Shown: positions 8,590 to 17,070 of the stretch, in pieces
Layout: each line of letters begins with the position of its first letter
How positions within the stretch are numbered: position 1 is the first letter of the stretch
Origin: UBA5078 sp964538025
GTDB taxonomy: Bacteria > Pseudomonadota > Gammaproteobacteria > Pseudomonadales > Pseudohongiellaceae
Length of the DNA stretch: 64,000 bases
Assembly (NCBI GenBank): GCA_964538025.1
Contig: CAZICZ010000003.1
Location: forward strand, 186,001-250,000
Direction: 5' to 3'
Position numbers and translations under genes: made by a program
Notes under the pieces: model-generated
What the model was told of the DNA's origin: nothing
Databases searched by the model: none
What the model saw: the letters and a program-made list of their open reading frames with translations, nothing else

Positions 8590-9201
8590 ATGCCAACAGA
8601 ACAAAAAATCTCCCGCAAGGACCACATCCTGCAATGCCTTGCCCGCATGCTCGAATCCAGCCCCGGAGAGCGCATTACGACAGCCTTGCTGGCAAAGGAG
8701 GTTGGCGTCTCAGAGGCGGCGCTCTATCGGCACTTTCCCAGCAAGGCAAGAATGTTCGAAGGACTGATCGCATTCATAGAAGAAACGCTTTTTTCGCGCA
8801 TCACGCGGATACTTGAAGAAGAGCCGGGGGCGGAGAAACGCTGCGAGAAAATTCTTTTCCTGCTGCTGACCTTTGCAGAGAAAAACCCGGGCATGACGCG
8901 ACTGCTGACCGGCGATGCCCTGACAGGAGAAACCGAGCGACTTCGCGTACGGATCGGTCAATTATTCGATCGTCTGGAAGCGCAGATCAAACAGATCCTG
9001 CGGGAGGCGCAGATCCGTGAAAACCTGCGATGCGTCGTGTCTCCCAGCATTCTGTCCAATCTGTTGCTGGCAAGCGCCGAGGGGCGCCTGATGCAGTTTG
9101 TCCGCAGCGAATTTAAAAAACTACCCACAGCACAGTGGAGTGAACAGTGGCAGTATCTTTCTCAGGGAATGTTGGAGCCCTTCGGGACAAGCGCGTCTTG
9201 A
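8590..9201 (+). CDS. slmA: Nucleoid occlusion factor SlmA (TetR family)
   Basis: SlmA binds specific DNA sites over the nucleoid and blocks FtsZ ring assembly there, protecting the chromosome from being cut by the septum. The 203-residue protein has a TetR helix-turn-helix at about residues 27-50 (TTALLAKEVGVSEAALYRHF) and the SlmA-type C-terminal part (ILFLLLTFAEKNPGMTRLLTGDAL, GRLMQFVRSEFK). The ATG at 8590 gives the family start MPTEQKISRKDHILQ. It lies 34 bases after argB, probably in the same transcript, and converges on pyrE. Confidence 0.92.
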   Translation: MPTEQKISRKDHILQCLARMLESSPGERITTALLAKEVGVSEAALYRHFPSKARMFEGLIAFIEETLFSRITRILEEEPGAEKRCEKILFLLLTFAEKNPGMTRLLTGDALTGETERLRVRIGQLFDRLEAQIKQILREAQIRENLRCVVSPSILSNLLLASAEGRLMQFVRSEFKKLPTAQWSEQWQYLSQGMLEPFGTSAS

Positions 9202-9355
9202 GCGATCCCCTGATGGTCAGGGAAACCCGGTGAGAGCGCAGGCTCAGCGCAAGAGCGGCGACGGGGGAAATTGACACTGTGATGCAAGGCGGCCTGCCAC
9301 TTGACTGCTTCCGGGGCCATTGACACGACTGGCCGAGTCTCCCGGCCGCGCCGTT

Positions 9356-10003
9356 TCAGACACCAAACTCTTCACGGTACCGGCGTACCGACGCCAGGTT
9401 CTCGACCAGTGCAGGATCGTCCTGTTGTTGCAGATAGTCGATGATGTTGTCCAGCGTGATGATGCTGATCACGGGCACCCCGTATTGCTGCTGAATTTCC
9501 TGGATTGCCGACAAAGCGCCCATGCCGCGCTCCTGACGGTCCAGCGCAACCACGATCCCTGCCACCTGGGCACCCACGCTTTCGAACAGCGCCATGACTT
9601 CGCGAACTGCCGTTCCCGCGGTGATGACGTCATCAACGATCAGGGCGCGCCCGCGTAAGGGCGCACCGACTGTCAACCCGCCCTCTCCATGGTCCTTGGC
9701 TTCCTTGCGGTTGAAACAGTACGGCTTGTCGATGCCGTGCGCTGTCGCCAGTGCCGCCGCCGTGACCGACACCAGCGGGATGCCCTTGTAGGCGGGACCA
9801 AAGAGCAGATCATAGTCGACAGCAGCCTGTGCAATGGCGGCCGCATAGCTGCGCCCGATAAAGTCCAGCGCCTTGCCGGTATTGAACAAACCGGCATTAA
9901 AAAAATACGGGCTGTTGCGGCCGGATTTCAGGGTAAAACTGCCAAAGCGCAGAATCTGGTGATGAATCACAAAATCGATAAACGCCTTTTGAAATGCCTG
10001 CAT
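9356..10003 (-). CDS. pyrE: Orotate phosphoribosyltransferase
   Basis: PyrE converts orotate and PRPP to orotidine monophosphate in pyrimidine synthesis. The 215-residue protein shows LFGPAYKGIPL near residue 66, the flexible-loop KDHGEGG near 103 and the PRPP-binding ALIVDDVITAGTA near 120-132. It lies 31 bases downstream of rph on the same strand, the typical rph-pyrE pair. No attenuator-like hairpin with a T-run was evident in the short gap, unlike the well-known Escherichia coli case. Confidence 0.95.
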   Translation of the reverse strand: MQAFQKAFIDFVIHHQILRFGSFTLKSGRNSPYFFNAGLFNTGKALDFIGRSYAAAIAQAAVDYDLLFGPAYKGIPLVSVTAAALATAHGIDKPYCFNRKEAKDHGEGGLTVGAPLRGRALIVDDVITAGTAVREVMALFESVGAQVAGIVVALDRQERGMGALSAIQEIQQQYGVPVISIITLDNIIDYLQQQDDPALVENLASVRRYREEFGV

Positions 10004-10034
10004 GCACAGCCCTCACTTGAGTCGATGGTGGTAA

Positions 10035-10763
10035 TCAGATGCCCAGCGCCTGACGCTGTTTGTCCAGCAATTCGGCGATGCCCTTCTGGGCGAGAGCGAT
10101 CATCGCGTTAAGCTGGACGCTGTCAAAATCGTTCTCTTCTCCCGTGCCCTGTAATTCGATAAAGCGCAGTTTATCTGTCATGACAATGTTCATGTCCGTT
10201 TCCGCATTGGAGTCTTCCGCATAATCCAGGTCAAGAACGGGGACGCCCTGGTAGAGGCCTACCGACACCGACGCGATCAGCTGCTTCATCGGGTTGGCCT
10301 TGACTTTGCCACTGCGCACCAGCACGTCCATCGCATCATGCAGTGCCACACAGGCACCGGTAATGGAGGCGGTCCGTGTGCCTCCATCGGCCTGAATCAC
10401 ATCGCAGTCAATCTTGACCGTGATCTCGCCCAGGGCCTTCATGTCCATGGCCGCACGCAGTGACCGTCCAATCAGTCGCGAAATCTCCAGAGTGCGGCCT
10501 CCTTGCTTGCCGCGCACGGCTTCACGGTCCATGCGGGAGCCTGTGGAGCGCGGCAACATGCCATACTCGGCCGTGACCCAGCCCGTACCATTTCCCTTGA
10601 GGAAGCGGGGCACGCCGTCCTCCACCGTAGCGGTGCAAATGACCTTGGTATCCCCGAACTCGATGAGGACAGACCCTTCGGCGTGTTTGGTGTAGTGCCG
10701 GGTGATGCGTATTTCGCGCAATTGATCGGGGGAGCGGCGGCTGGGTCGGATTGTGTCTTGCAT
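10035..10763 (-). CDS. rph: Ribonuclease PH
   Basis: RNase PH is a phosphorolytic 3'-to-5' exoribonuclease that trims tRNA 3' ends. The 242-residue product has the full domain: RPSRRSPDQLREIRITRHY at the start, GWVTAEYGMLPRST near residue 61, RTLEISRLIGRSLR near 91, and QADGGTRTASITG near 124. No frameshift is seen, so unlike Escherichia coli K-12 the gene appears functional. It is divergent from yicC across a 163-base gap. Confidence 0.95.
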   Translation of the reverse strand: MQDTIRPSRRSPDQLREIRITRHYTKHAEGSVLIEFGDTKVICTATVEDGVPRFLKGNGTGWVTAEYGMLPRSTGSRMDREAVRGKQGGRTLEISRLIGRSLRAAMDMKALGEITVKIDCDVIQADGGTRTASITGACVALHDAMDVLVRSGKVKANPMKQLIASVSVGLYQGVPVLDLDYAEDSNAETDMNIVMTDKLRFIELQGTGEENDFDSVQLNAMIALAQKGIAELLDKQRQALGI

Positions 10764-10926
10764 ACGGCCTCTTAGGGGTTCTTTGCTGAATGGCCGGCGA
10801 TTATCCTTGATCTGCCCGGTGATGGCGAGTCATCACGCGCCGGATTGGGGTAAGATACGGCGGGCTCGCGCGCAGCTGCAGTGTGAAATTGCTGGTTTTA
10901 GTGATGTTTTAAACAAGGTATTCGTT

Positions 10927-11793
10927 ATGGTACTAAGCATGACCGCTTTCGCAAGAAAGCAGAGTCACTGTGGTCAGGCAGTGCTCAGTTGGGAGATCCG
11001 CTCCGTCAATCACCGCTACCTTGAGGCCGGCTTTCGGTTTCCCGACGCCCTGCGCTCCTTGGAGCCCGCGGTGCGCGACGCCATCCGCAAACAACTCTCC
11101 CGCGGCAAGGTGGATTGCCAACTGCGGCTGGAATCGGCCGATCAGCAAAACGCCTCTCTTCACATCAATGAATCTCTGGTCATCGCCCTGAACAATGCCA
11201 GCGGCGAGATTCTGCACCTGACTGGCGGTGGTAGCCCATTGTCGGTAATGGAAATTTTGAAATGGCCGGGCGTGTTACGCGAAGCCGCCGAGCTCCCAGC
11301 CGATCTCGAAGCACAGGCCCTGGCACTGTTCAATGACACACTGGCGGAGCTGATTGCCACGCGCGAGCGCGAAGGACAGGAGCTCTACGGATTCATCAAC
11401 AAGCGCATCGCCGCCATTCGCGACATTGTTGCCCACGTGCGTCAACGCATGCCCGAAATCATGGCGCGCCAGCAACTCTCCCTGCGTGAGCGTCTCGATG
11501 CCCTGAAGATTGAACTGGACCCGGCCCGACTGGAACAGGAAATCGTGATGGCCGCCCAAAAGAGCGACGTCGACGAAGAACTTGACCGTCTTGAAACGCA
11601 TCTGAATGAAGTGGAGCGTGTGCTGAATGTCAGTGAGCCTTCGGGCCGCCGTCTTGATTTTTTGATGCAGGAGCTCAATAGAGAAGCCAACACCCTGTCA
11701 TCGAAATCCCTTGTCGCGGAAACCACGATGAATGCGGTGGACCTGAAAGTGTTGATCGAACAGATGCGGGAACAAATTCAAAATATCGAGTGA
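10927..11793 (+). CDS. yicC: YicC family endoribonuclease
   Basis: The 288-residue product begins MVLSMTAFARKQ, the diagnostic YicC start (SMTAFAR), and ends with the conserved LNREANTLSSKS and DLKVLIEQMREQIQNIE segments. YicC proteins have been described as endoribonucleases involved in RNA turnover. The ATG at 10927 is preferred because earlier in-frame starts lie within the rph-yicC intergenic region and add unmatched residues. It faces away from rph, the usual arrangement in gammaproteobacteria. Confidence 0.92.
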   Translation: MVLSMTAFARKQSHCGQAVLSWEIRSVNHRYLEAGFRFPDALRSLEPAVRDAIRKQLSRGKVDCQLRLESADQQNASLHINESLVIALNNASGEILHLTGGGSPLSVMEILKWPGVLREAAELPADLEAQALALFNDTLAELIATREREGQELYGFINKRIAAIRDIVAHVRQRMPEIMARQQLSLRERLDALKIELDPARLEQEIVMAAQKSDVDEELDRLETHLNEVERVLNVSEPSGRRLDFLMQELNREANTLSSKSLVAETTMNAVDLKVLIEQMREQIQNIE

Positions 11794-11832
11794 TCGCCCG
11801 AGAGCAGACGTCTCGTGGCAGGAGGAAATACC

Positions 11833-12024
11833 ATGCACACCTATCACGTTCCTGACATGAGCTGTGGTCATTGTGTTCGCGCCATCACGGAGGCCTTGAC
11901 GGCCTTGGATGCACAGGCGAAAGTGGAAACAGACCTCGCCAGCAAAAAAGTGACAGTCGACACCTGCGCGAACAAGGAGTCGGTTGTGCAAGCACTGACT
12001 GACGCGGGATACCCTCCGCGATAA
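11833..12024 (+). CDS. Small heavy-metal-associated (CopZ-like) protein
   Basis: A 63-residue single-domain HMA protein with the metal-binding motif MSCGHC at residues 8-13 and the C-terminal ALTDAGYPP typical of copper chaperones. The fold is expected to bind Cu(I) through the two cysteines. The ATG at 11833 is preceded by a strong GGAGG at 11820-11824, which decides the start over an upstream in-frame codon. No copper ATPase lies nearby, so its partner is not evident here. It converges on the RNA ligase gene with a 15-base gap. Confidence 0.88.
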   Translation: MHTYHVPDMSCGHCVRAITEALTALDAQAKVETDLASKKVTVDTCANKESVVQALTDAGYPPR

Positions 12025-12039
12025 CGTATCGCGGGAACC

Positions 12040-12729
12040 TCACTGCGTCCCAGGGGCCACCTGGTTCCATTGAATGCTGCGGCTGCGCCAGTGTTCTTCG
12101 ATCGCCTGAACGAAATCCTTGTTCACCACTTTTGCACGACTTCCGTTCCATTCCGGTTCGTCCTGTCGCAAGACTATCCCTTCCACGGGTCCTTGCCGAT
12201 ATCGACTGTTCGCCTTGTTGAGCAGATCAAGAATATCCGCCCGGGTGAACGTCCCGCGATGCAGCTCCGGCACCACGGCGAATCCCAGTTCCTGTGCCAG
12301 AGCATTGCGCCTCGCAATACTCCAGAACTTTCCTGCCTCACGGTCATACACATCGAACAACAAAAACCAGTCAGGCAATGCGTGATAGTCGAGTGAATGC
12401 TGGGCAGCACACCACTCGCCAAACAGAATGAGCGAAGGCTTCAATGCCGCCTGCAGGATCGCTTCGTGTTGTCCTATCCACGCATTAAGCCGGGAGAACT
12501 GTCCGTTGAAGGGGCGTTCCAGATAACTTCCCCTGTTCTGCGCCTGCAAGTTCCCCCCGGCATCCAGGGAAATGCCCAGATTTGCACCGTCCAGTTTTTC
12601 TTCGACAATCAATTCATGGGACAGCAGATCACTTGCTTCGTGGGCGAGCAATACCTTGTCACCTCTGGGCTCTCCTTCTCCCAGCCAAAGCAGGTGACTG
12701 GTGTGGGGAAAACGGAAGAAGTCAGTCAT
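12040..12729 (-). CDS. RNA ligase family protein (nucleotidyltransferase superfamily)
   Basis: The 229-residue protein shows the ordered motifs of covalent nucleotidyltransferases: motif I EEKLDGAN with candidate lysine 45, the RGSYL block near 67, motif III LFGEW at 102-106, motif IIIa WFLLFDVYD at 121-129, motif IV EGIVLR at 183-188 and motif V AKVVNKDF at 199-206. The size and motifs point to an RNA ligase (T4 Rnl2/PF09414-like) that would seal RNA ends through an AMP intermediate. No OB-fold or large C-terminal domain is present. Its ATG at 12729 overlaps the end of the upstream PIN gene by eight bases, so the two are probably translated together. Substrate unknown. Confidence 0.8.
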   Translation of the reverse strand: MTDFFRFPHTSHLLWLGEGEPRGDKVLLAHEASDLLSHELIVEEKLDGANLGISLDAGGNLQAQNRGSYLERPFNGQFSRLNAWIGQHEAILQAALKPSLILFGEWCAAQHSLDYHALPDWFLLFDVYDREAGKFWSIARRNALAQELGFAVVPELHRGTFTRADILDLLNKANSRYRQGPVEGIVLRQDEPEWNGSRAKVVNKDFVQAIEEHWRSRSIQWNQVAPGTQ

Positions 12730-13327
12730 GGCGATGCTCTCTCGGACGATGGGGATGTTTTTCCAGATGCTTGGCACGGGACCATGCTTCAATGAGTGGC
12801 TCCAGAACAATTCCGGTCTGGACGAGCGCCGGCTCCCAGTCGAGCCAATCGGTATCTCCGGCAAACGCAATGGCGCTGGTGCCGGGCAATGACAGCGCCT
12901 GCAAGGCAGCGGCCAGCATCTTGCGGTCCGCCAGATCCCGGACAACGTCGTCCAGCGGTTGCGGCACAATGCCGTCTCCGTTGTTGTCGTAATCCACGTC
13001 CACAAAATCGACCTCGCTGCGATTGATCTTGCCCAGAAGTACCTGGATGCCAAAATCGTTGTAATCCAGTTTGTGATGGTATTCCGCTGCGATTCCCCCG
13101 GCGCTGTCCAGAACAAGCCGCGAGGTACTTGCATCAAACGCCATCAGCCAATCGCAGACCGTGGCAAGCAACACGGGATCCTCCGGCGTCACTTCCCGGT
13201 GGTGAGGCTGCGACACTCCGTTGGCAGCGGCATGCACGGCACTTGCGGCAATCAGGACATTGGTATCAATGACATAACGATCGCGCAAGGTGCGGGGAGG
13301 TGCAATGTGGGGTTTGTGGTGACTCAT
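12722..13327 (-). CDS. PIN-domain protein, candidate RNA nuclease partner of the RNA ligase
   Basis: The 201-residue protein has a PIN-like N-terminus (YVIDTNVLIAAS, Asp21) and plausible further acidic residues of a metal-dependent nuclease: Glu82 in the AAEYHHK block, Asp134 in LADRKML and Asp158/Asp160 in FAGDTDWLDW. The conserved spacing suggests an active Mg-dependent RNase, but at 201 residues it is longer than common VapC toxins, and no antitoxin gene adjoins it. Instead the next gene, overlapping by eight bases, encodes an RNA ligase. The C-terminus is rich in His and Arg (HPHRPREHRH). The cut-and-seal idea is an inference from gene order. Confidence 0.7.
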   Translation of the reverse strand: MSHHKPHIAPPRTLRDRYVIDTNVLIAASAVHAAANGVSQPHHREVTPEDPVLLATVCDWLMAFDASTSRLVLDSAGGIAAEYHHKLDYNDFGIQVLLGKINRSEVDFVDVDYDNNGDGIVPQPLDDVVRDLADRKMLAAALQALSLPGTSAIAFAGDTDWLDWEPALVQTGIVLEPLIEAWSRAKHLEKHPHRPREHRHD

Positions 13328-13452
13328 TGTGCCGTCAATTACCTGCCTGTTATTGGCCGTTCAGAATCGCCTGTACAATACGCATCGATGGGTTCCATGA
13401 TGCCTGCGACACCCTCCCCCGTCATTGATCTTCCGCAAGTAGCGAGAATTGT

Positions 13453-15930
13453 GTGCCGACATCCGCCTCTCCCCTGATCACCGATCTGCCCATCATCCAG
13501 GTGTTGCCGGACATTTGTCATGCCCTGACGCAGCATCCCCGATGCCTGCTCGTCGCGCAACCCGGAGCCGGTAAAACGACGCGGGTGCCACTTGCCCTGT
13601 TGGCCCATTTTCCCGCCAGTCTGGGCCGTTGGCTTCTGCTGGAACCTCGACGTGTCGCTGCGCGTCTGGCGGCGACTTACATGGCCGCGTCCCTGGGAGA
13701 GTCTGTCGGCAAAACCGTAGGCTACCGGGTGCGGGGAGAATCGCGGGTCGGTGCCAGTACCCGGCTGGAGGTGGTCACTCAGGGTATTCTGACGCGAATG
13801 CTCCAGGACGACCCCGCACTCGAGGGTGTCGCCGGCATTATTTTTGATGAGTTTCACGAACGTTCACTGGATGCGGACCTGGGTCTGACCCTGAGTTTGG
13901 ATGTGCAGCGCGGATTACGGGATGACCTCAGGCTCCTGGTGATGTCAGCAACGCTGGACGTGCCCTCCCTGCTGACCGTCATGGGCAGCGAAACGCCCGT
14001 GATCGAGTGCCCGGGCAGGGTGTGGCCAATCCACACCTGCTATCGCGCGAAACCCCTGCGTGTTGACGATGCGGAACATCAGACCAACGTTGTGCTCGAG
14101 GCGCTGGCAAGGGACGACGGGCAGGTGCTGGTGTTTTTGCCGGGTCAGCGTGAGATTCGCCGTCTCAGCGCGCTACTGCAGACCCGACTGCCAGGCAACT
14201 GCGCCCTGTATGAATTGCATGGGCAATTGACTCTGGCGCAACAGCAGGCAGTGCTGGCGGAAGATGACGCTGGTCAGCGGCGCGTGATTCTTTCGACCTC
14301 GATTGCGGAATCGAGCCTCACCGTACCCGGCGTGCGTATCGTTGTCGACGCCGGATTCGAGCGCGTGCCTGTCTTTCGTCCGCGCACGGGCATGAGCGCA
14401 TTGGAAACCCGGCGTGTAAACCGAGCGAGCGCGGATCAGCGCCGCGGGCGCGCTGGACGCGTGGCGCCCGGCACGTGTTATCGCTTATGGTCTGAAGATG
14501 CCATGCTCGGGGCACATCGCGAGCCCGAAATCGTTCAAAGTGACCTCGCAGGGCTCGCATTCGAATTGTTAAGGTGGGGCGTCAACGACCCTTCAACGCT
14601 TTCGTGGGTCACGCCCCCACCTCGGCCCGCCTTTGAGGCAGCCCACAATCTCCTTGCCCAACTCGGTCTATGCACCGCTCAGGGGAAATTGACAGACAAG
14701 GGCAGACGGTGCGCTCGCTGGCCGACACATCCCCGTTTAGCAGTGCTGATCGACCGCGCCATGCAGGTTCACGCGCTCCCGCTGGCATGTGGTCTGGTGG
14801 CCCTCCTGGAGGACAGCGCTCAGCCCGTCGACCTCGATCTCGGGACTGTCTTGCAGCACTTGATGGACCGCACGACAGGAACCAGGGGAAAGCCGTGGGT
14901 GGCAAGTGCGGCACAGTGGGCACAACGCCTTGGCTGCTCCCCAATGCCGGACTCGCTGAACGCGGTGCCAGCCCTGTTGTTGGCCGCCTTTCCCGACCGC
15001 GTTGCCCAGAACCTGAGACAACAGAACGACCAGCATCAGGCGCGCTTCAAACTCGTTGGCGGAGGTCAGGCACTGCTGGATGCCAGGCATCCATTGGCAC
15101 AGGCGGAATTTCTGGTGGCCGTCTCGCTCGACGGGGACACAAGCGGGGCGCGCCTATTCCAAGCATACCGTGTCAGTCAGGCTGACGTGGAGGCCAGCTT
15201 TCCGGAAACCGCGACGTGGCAGGCCCGTATCCACTGGGACAGCGATCTTGGTCGGGTGGTCGGCGAAGAGCAGCGTCGGCTGGGATCGCTGGTTCTGGCA
15301 AGTCGCCCCCTGAAGCAATTGCCCCCCGAGGCAATTCGCCTTGGGCTACTGGAGGCATTGCGACAGCGGGGATTCCTGTGGCGCGATGAATGCCGGCATC
15401 TGCTGGGGAGACTGCGATTGCTCCACCGTCACCTCGGAAGTCCGTGGCCCAGCTCATCGGACGAAGAGCTCTTGGCAACGCTGGAACACTGGCTCGCGCC
15501 TCGGCTTGACGGAGTCAGCTCCCTGGCGCAACTCGACCGGCTTCCGCTCGGGCGGTTTTGGCTGGAGTCTTTGGAGTGGTCGCTTCAGCCCCTGTTCGAC
15601 TCCCTCGCACCAAGCCACCTGACCGTTCCCAGTGGCAGTCGGATTGCCGTGGACTACACCGGTGAAGAGCCTGTACTCGCCGTCAAACTGCAGGAATTAT
15701 TTGGCCTGACCGAGACGCCTACCCTCCTGCAAGGTCGCCTCCCGGTGCTTCTCCATCTGCTTTCTCCTGCCCGTCGTCCCGTGCAGGTTACCCGCGACCT
15801 CGCCGGCTTTTGGGCAACCGGCTACTTTGAGGTCCGCAAGGATCTCAAGGGGCGCTACCCGCGACACCCCTGGCCGGACGATCCTCTGCAGGCGCCTGCC
15901 ACCGCTCGCGCCAAGAAAAAAGGCACGTGA
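13453..15930 (+). CDS. hrpB: ATP-dependent helicase HrpB (DExH)
   Basis: HrpB is a DEAH/DExH-box helicase of uncertain substrate. The 825-residue protein has Walker A AQPGAGKTT near residue 35, motif II DEFHER near 135, motif III MSATLD near 165, and motif VI QRRGRAGR near 334, then the HrpB-specific C-terminal region ending KGRYPRHPWPDDP. The GTG at 13453 is used; it precedes the family's ITDLPI...VLP start. It diverges from the PIN gene and ends 73 bases before gmk. It is full length with no interruption. Confidence 0.93.
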   Translation: MPTSASPLITDLPIIQVLPDICHALTQHPRCLLVAQPGAGKTTRVPLALLAHFPASLGRWLLLEPRRVAARLAATYMAASLGESVGKTVGYRVRGESRVGASTRLEVVTQGILTRMLQDDPALEGVAGIIFDEFHERSLDADLGLTLSLDVQRGLRDDLRLLVMSATLDVPSLLTVMGSETPVIECPGRVWPIHTCYRAKPLRVDDAEHQTNVVLEALARDDGQVLVFLPGQREIRRLSALLQTRLPGNCALYELHGQLTLAQQQAVLAEDDAGQRRVILSTSIAESSLTVPGVRIVVDAGFERVPVFRPRTGMSALETRRVNRASADQRRGRAGRVAPGTCYRLWSEDAMLGAHREPEIVQSDLAGLAFELLRWGVNDPSTLSWVTPPPRPAFEAAHNLLAQLGLCTAQGKLTDKGRRCARWPTHPRLAVLIDRAMQVHALPLACGLVALLEDSAQPVDLDLGTVLQHLMDRTTGTRGKPWVASAAQWAQRLGCSPMPDSLNAVPALLLAAFPDRVAQNLRQQNDQHQARFKLVGGGQALLDARHPLAQAEFLVAVSLDGDTSGARLFQAYRVSQADVEASFPETATWQARIHWDSDLGRVVGEEQRRLGSLVLASRPLKQLPPEAIRLGLLEALRQRGFLWRDECRHLLGRLRLLHRHLGSPWPSSSDEELLATLEHWLAPRLDGVSSLAQLDRLPLGRFWLESLEWSLQPLFDSLAPSHLTVPSGSRIAVDYTGEEPVLAVKLQELFGLTETPTLLQGRLPVLLHLLSPARRPVQVTRDLAGFWATGYFEVRKDLKGRYPRHPWPDDPLQAPATARAKKKGT

Positions 15931-15964
15931 GCCCCCGGCGCCATGCGCCTCGTTGCTGCGAAAA

Positions 15965-15973
15965 TGCTATAGT
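15965..15973 (+). promoter_or_regulatory. Possible extended -10 element upstream of gmk
   Basis: TGCTATAGT fits the extended -10 pattern TGnTATAAT with one mismatch and lies about 30 bases before the gmk ATG. No good -35 hexamer is present, which extended -10 promoters can tolerate. Weakly supported. Confidence 0.3.
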
Positions 15974-16003
15974 GGCGGCCGATTAGATCAGGGGAAATTC
16001 AGG

Positions 16004-16630
16004 ATGGCTCGCGGGACTCTTTACACGATTTCAGCCCCTTCGGGCGCCGGAAAAACCAGCTTGGTCAATGCGCTGCTCAAAGATCGCGAGGACCCACTGC
16101 TGTGTGTTTCCGTCTCCCACACGACGCGTGCCAAGCGTCCGGGCGAAGTGGACGGCGTCAATTACCACTTCGTGGGAAAGGACGATTTCACGCGGATGCG
16201 CGATGATGGCGCTTTCCTTGAGTGGGCCGAGGTCTTTGGCAACTATTACGGCACCTCTCGTGACTGGGTTCAGCAGCAGCTTGATCAGGGAGTGGATGTC
16301 ATTCTTGAAATCGACTGGCAGGGCGCCGCACAAGTACGCGAGCGCATTACCCCCAACAAGAGTATTTTTATCCTGCCACCTACGCTGGAATGCCTGTGGG
16401 AGCGCCTGATCAATCGTGCCCAGGACGACGAGGCAACGATCCAGCGTCGCATGCGCCAGGCACGTGACGAGATTTCCCATTACGATGCGGCCGACTACCT
16501 CGTGATCAACGACGACTTTAGCCAGGCACTGGAAGACCTGCGGGCAATCTTCCGCGCCTCGCGGCTCGAGCGTGCCCAGCAACACCAAAACAATGCCTCC
16601 CTGCTGAAGGCCTTGCTGGAAACCGCTTGA
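16004..16630 (+). CDS. gmk: Guanylate kinase
   Basis: Gmk phosphorylates GMP to GDP. The 208-residue product starts MARGTLYTISAPSGAGKTSL with its P-loop at residues 11-18, followed by SHTTRAKRPGEVDG and YHFV, which bind GMP, and EWAEVFGNYYGTS. An in-frame start at 15827 lies inside hrpB, so the ATG at 16004 with upstream AGG is used. The gmk-rpoZ-spoT order is conserved in gammaproteobacteria and links guanine nucleotide supply with ppGpp metabolism. Confidence 0.96.
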   Translation: MARGTLYTISAPSGAGKTSLVNALLKDREDPLLCVSVSHTTRAKRPGEVDGVNYHFVGKDDFTRMRDDGAFLEWAEVFGNYYGTSRDWVQQQLDQGVDVILEIDWQGAAQVRERITPNKSIFILPPTLECLWERLINRAQDDEATIQRRMRQARDEISHYDAADYLVINDDFSQALEDLRAIFRASRLERAQQHQNNASLLKALLETA

Positions 16631-16675
16631 ATCTCCCCGCAAAAGCCTATAAATAAAGGCATGAGCAAGAATAAG

Positions 16676-16705
16676 TTGGGCAACTGGCCGCGCTTTTAGT
16701 AGAAT
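16676..16705 (+). promoter_or_regulatory. Sigma-70-type promoter for rpoZ
   Basis: TTGGGC at 16676-16681 and TAGAAT at 16700-16705 are spaced by 18 bases. A start point near 16712 would leave a leader of about 36 bases before the rpoZ ATG. It probably also drives spoT, which follows closely. Confidence 0.55.
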
Positions 16706-16748
16706 CGCCGGTCTTCTCAACAGGTCCGTTTTTTACACAGGTGTTTTT

Positions 16749-17051
16749 ATGGCCCGTATTACCGTCGAAGATTGTTTGGACAAAGTGGACAATCGCTTTC
16801 AGCTGGTGATGATTTCCAGCAAAAGAGCGCGTCAGATTCAGACTGGCGGCAAAGACCCGCTCGTGCCTATCGACAATGACAAACCCACCGTTATCGCGCT
16901 GCGCGAAATTGCCGAAGGTCTGGTGGATGCCAGCATTCTGACAGCCCGCACCAGCTCTCCGGTCGTCATGCTCTCCCGCGACGAGTTGAAGACGCCTCCT
17001 CCCAAGATCAATGACGGCGACGACGACGACTCCTTTGGTGAAGACCTCTAA
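16749..17051 (+). CDS. rpoZ: RNA polymerase omega subunit
   Basis: Omega helps assemble the beta' subunit and forms part of the ppGpp site 1 on RNA polymerase. The 100-residue protein begins MARITVEDCLDKVDNRFQLV, the invariant omega start, with SSKRARQI and KPTVIALREIAEG following. The C-terminus is acidic (DGDDDDSFGEDL). It lies just upstream of spoT with a 19-base gap, coupling the alarmone enzyme to an alarmone-binding subunit. Confidence 0.97.
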   Translation: MARITVEDCLDKVDNRFQLVMISSKRARQIQTGGKDPLVPIDNDKPTVIALREIAEGLVDASILTARTSSPVVMLSRDELKTPPPKINDGDDDDSFGEDL

Positions 17052-17070
17052 GTGAGGAAGGAGTCGGCTT

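Noticed and set aside
7659..8675. 338-codon open frame on the minus strand
   Set aside because: It is antisense to argB and runs into slmA; no ribosome site or family similarity.
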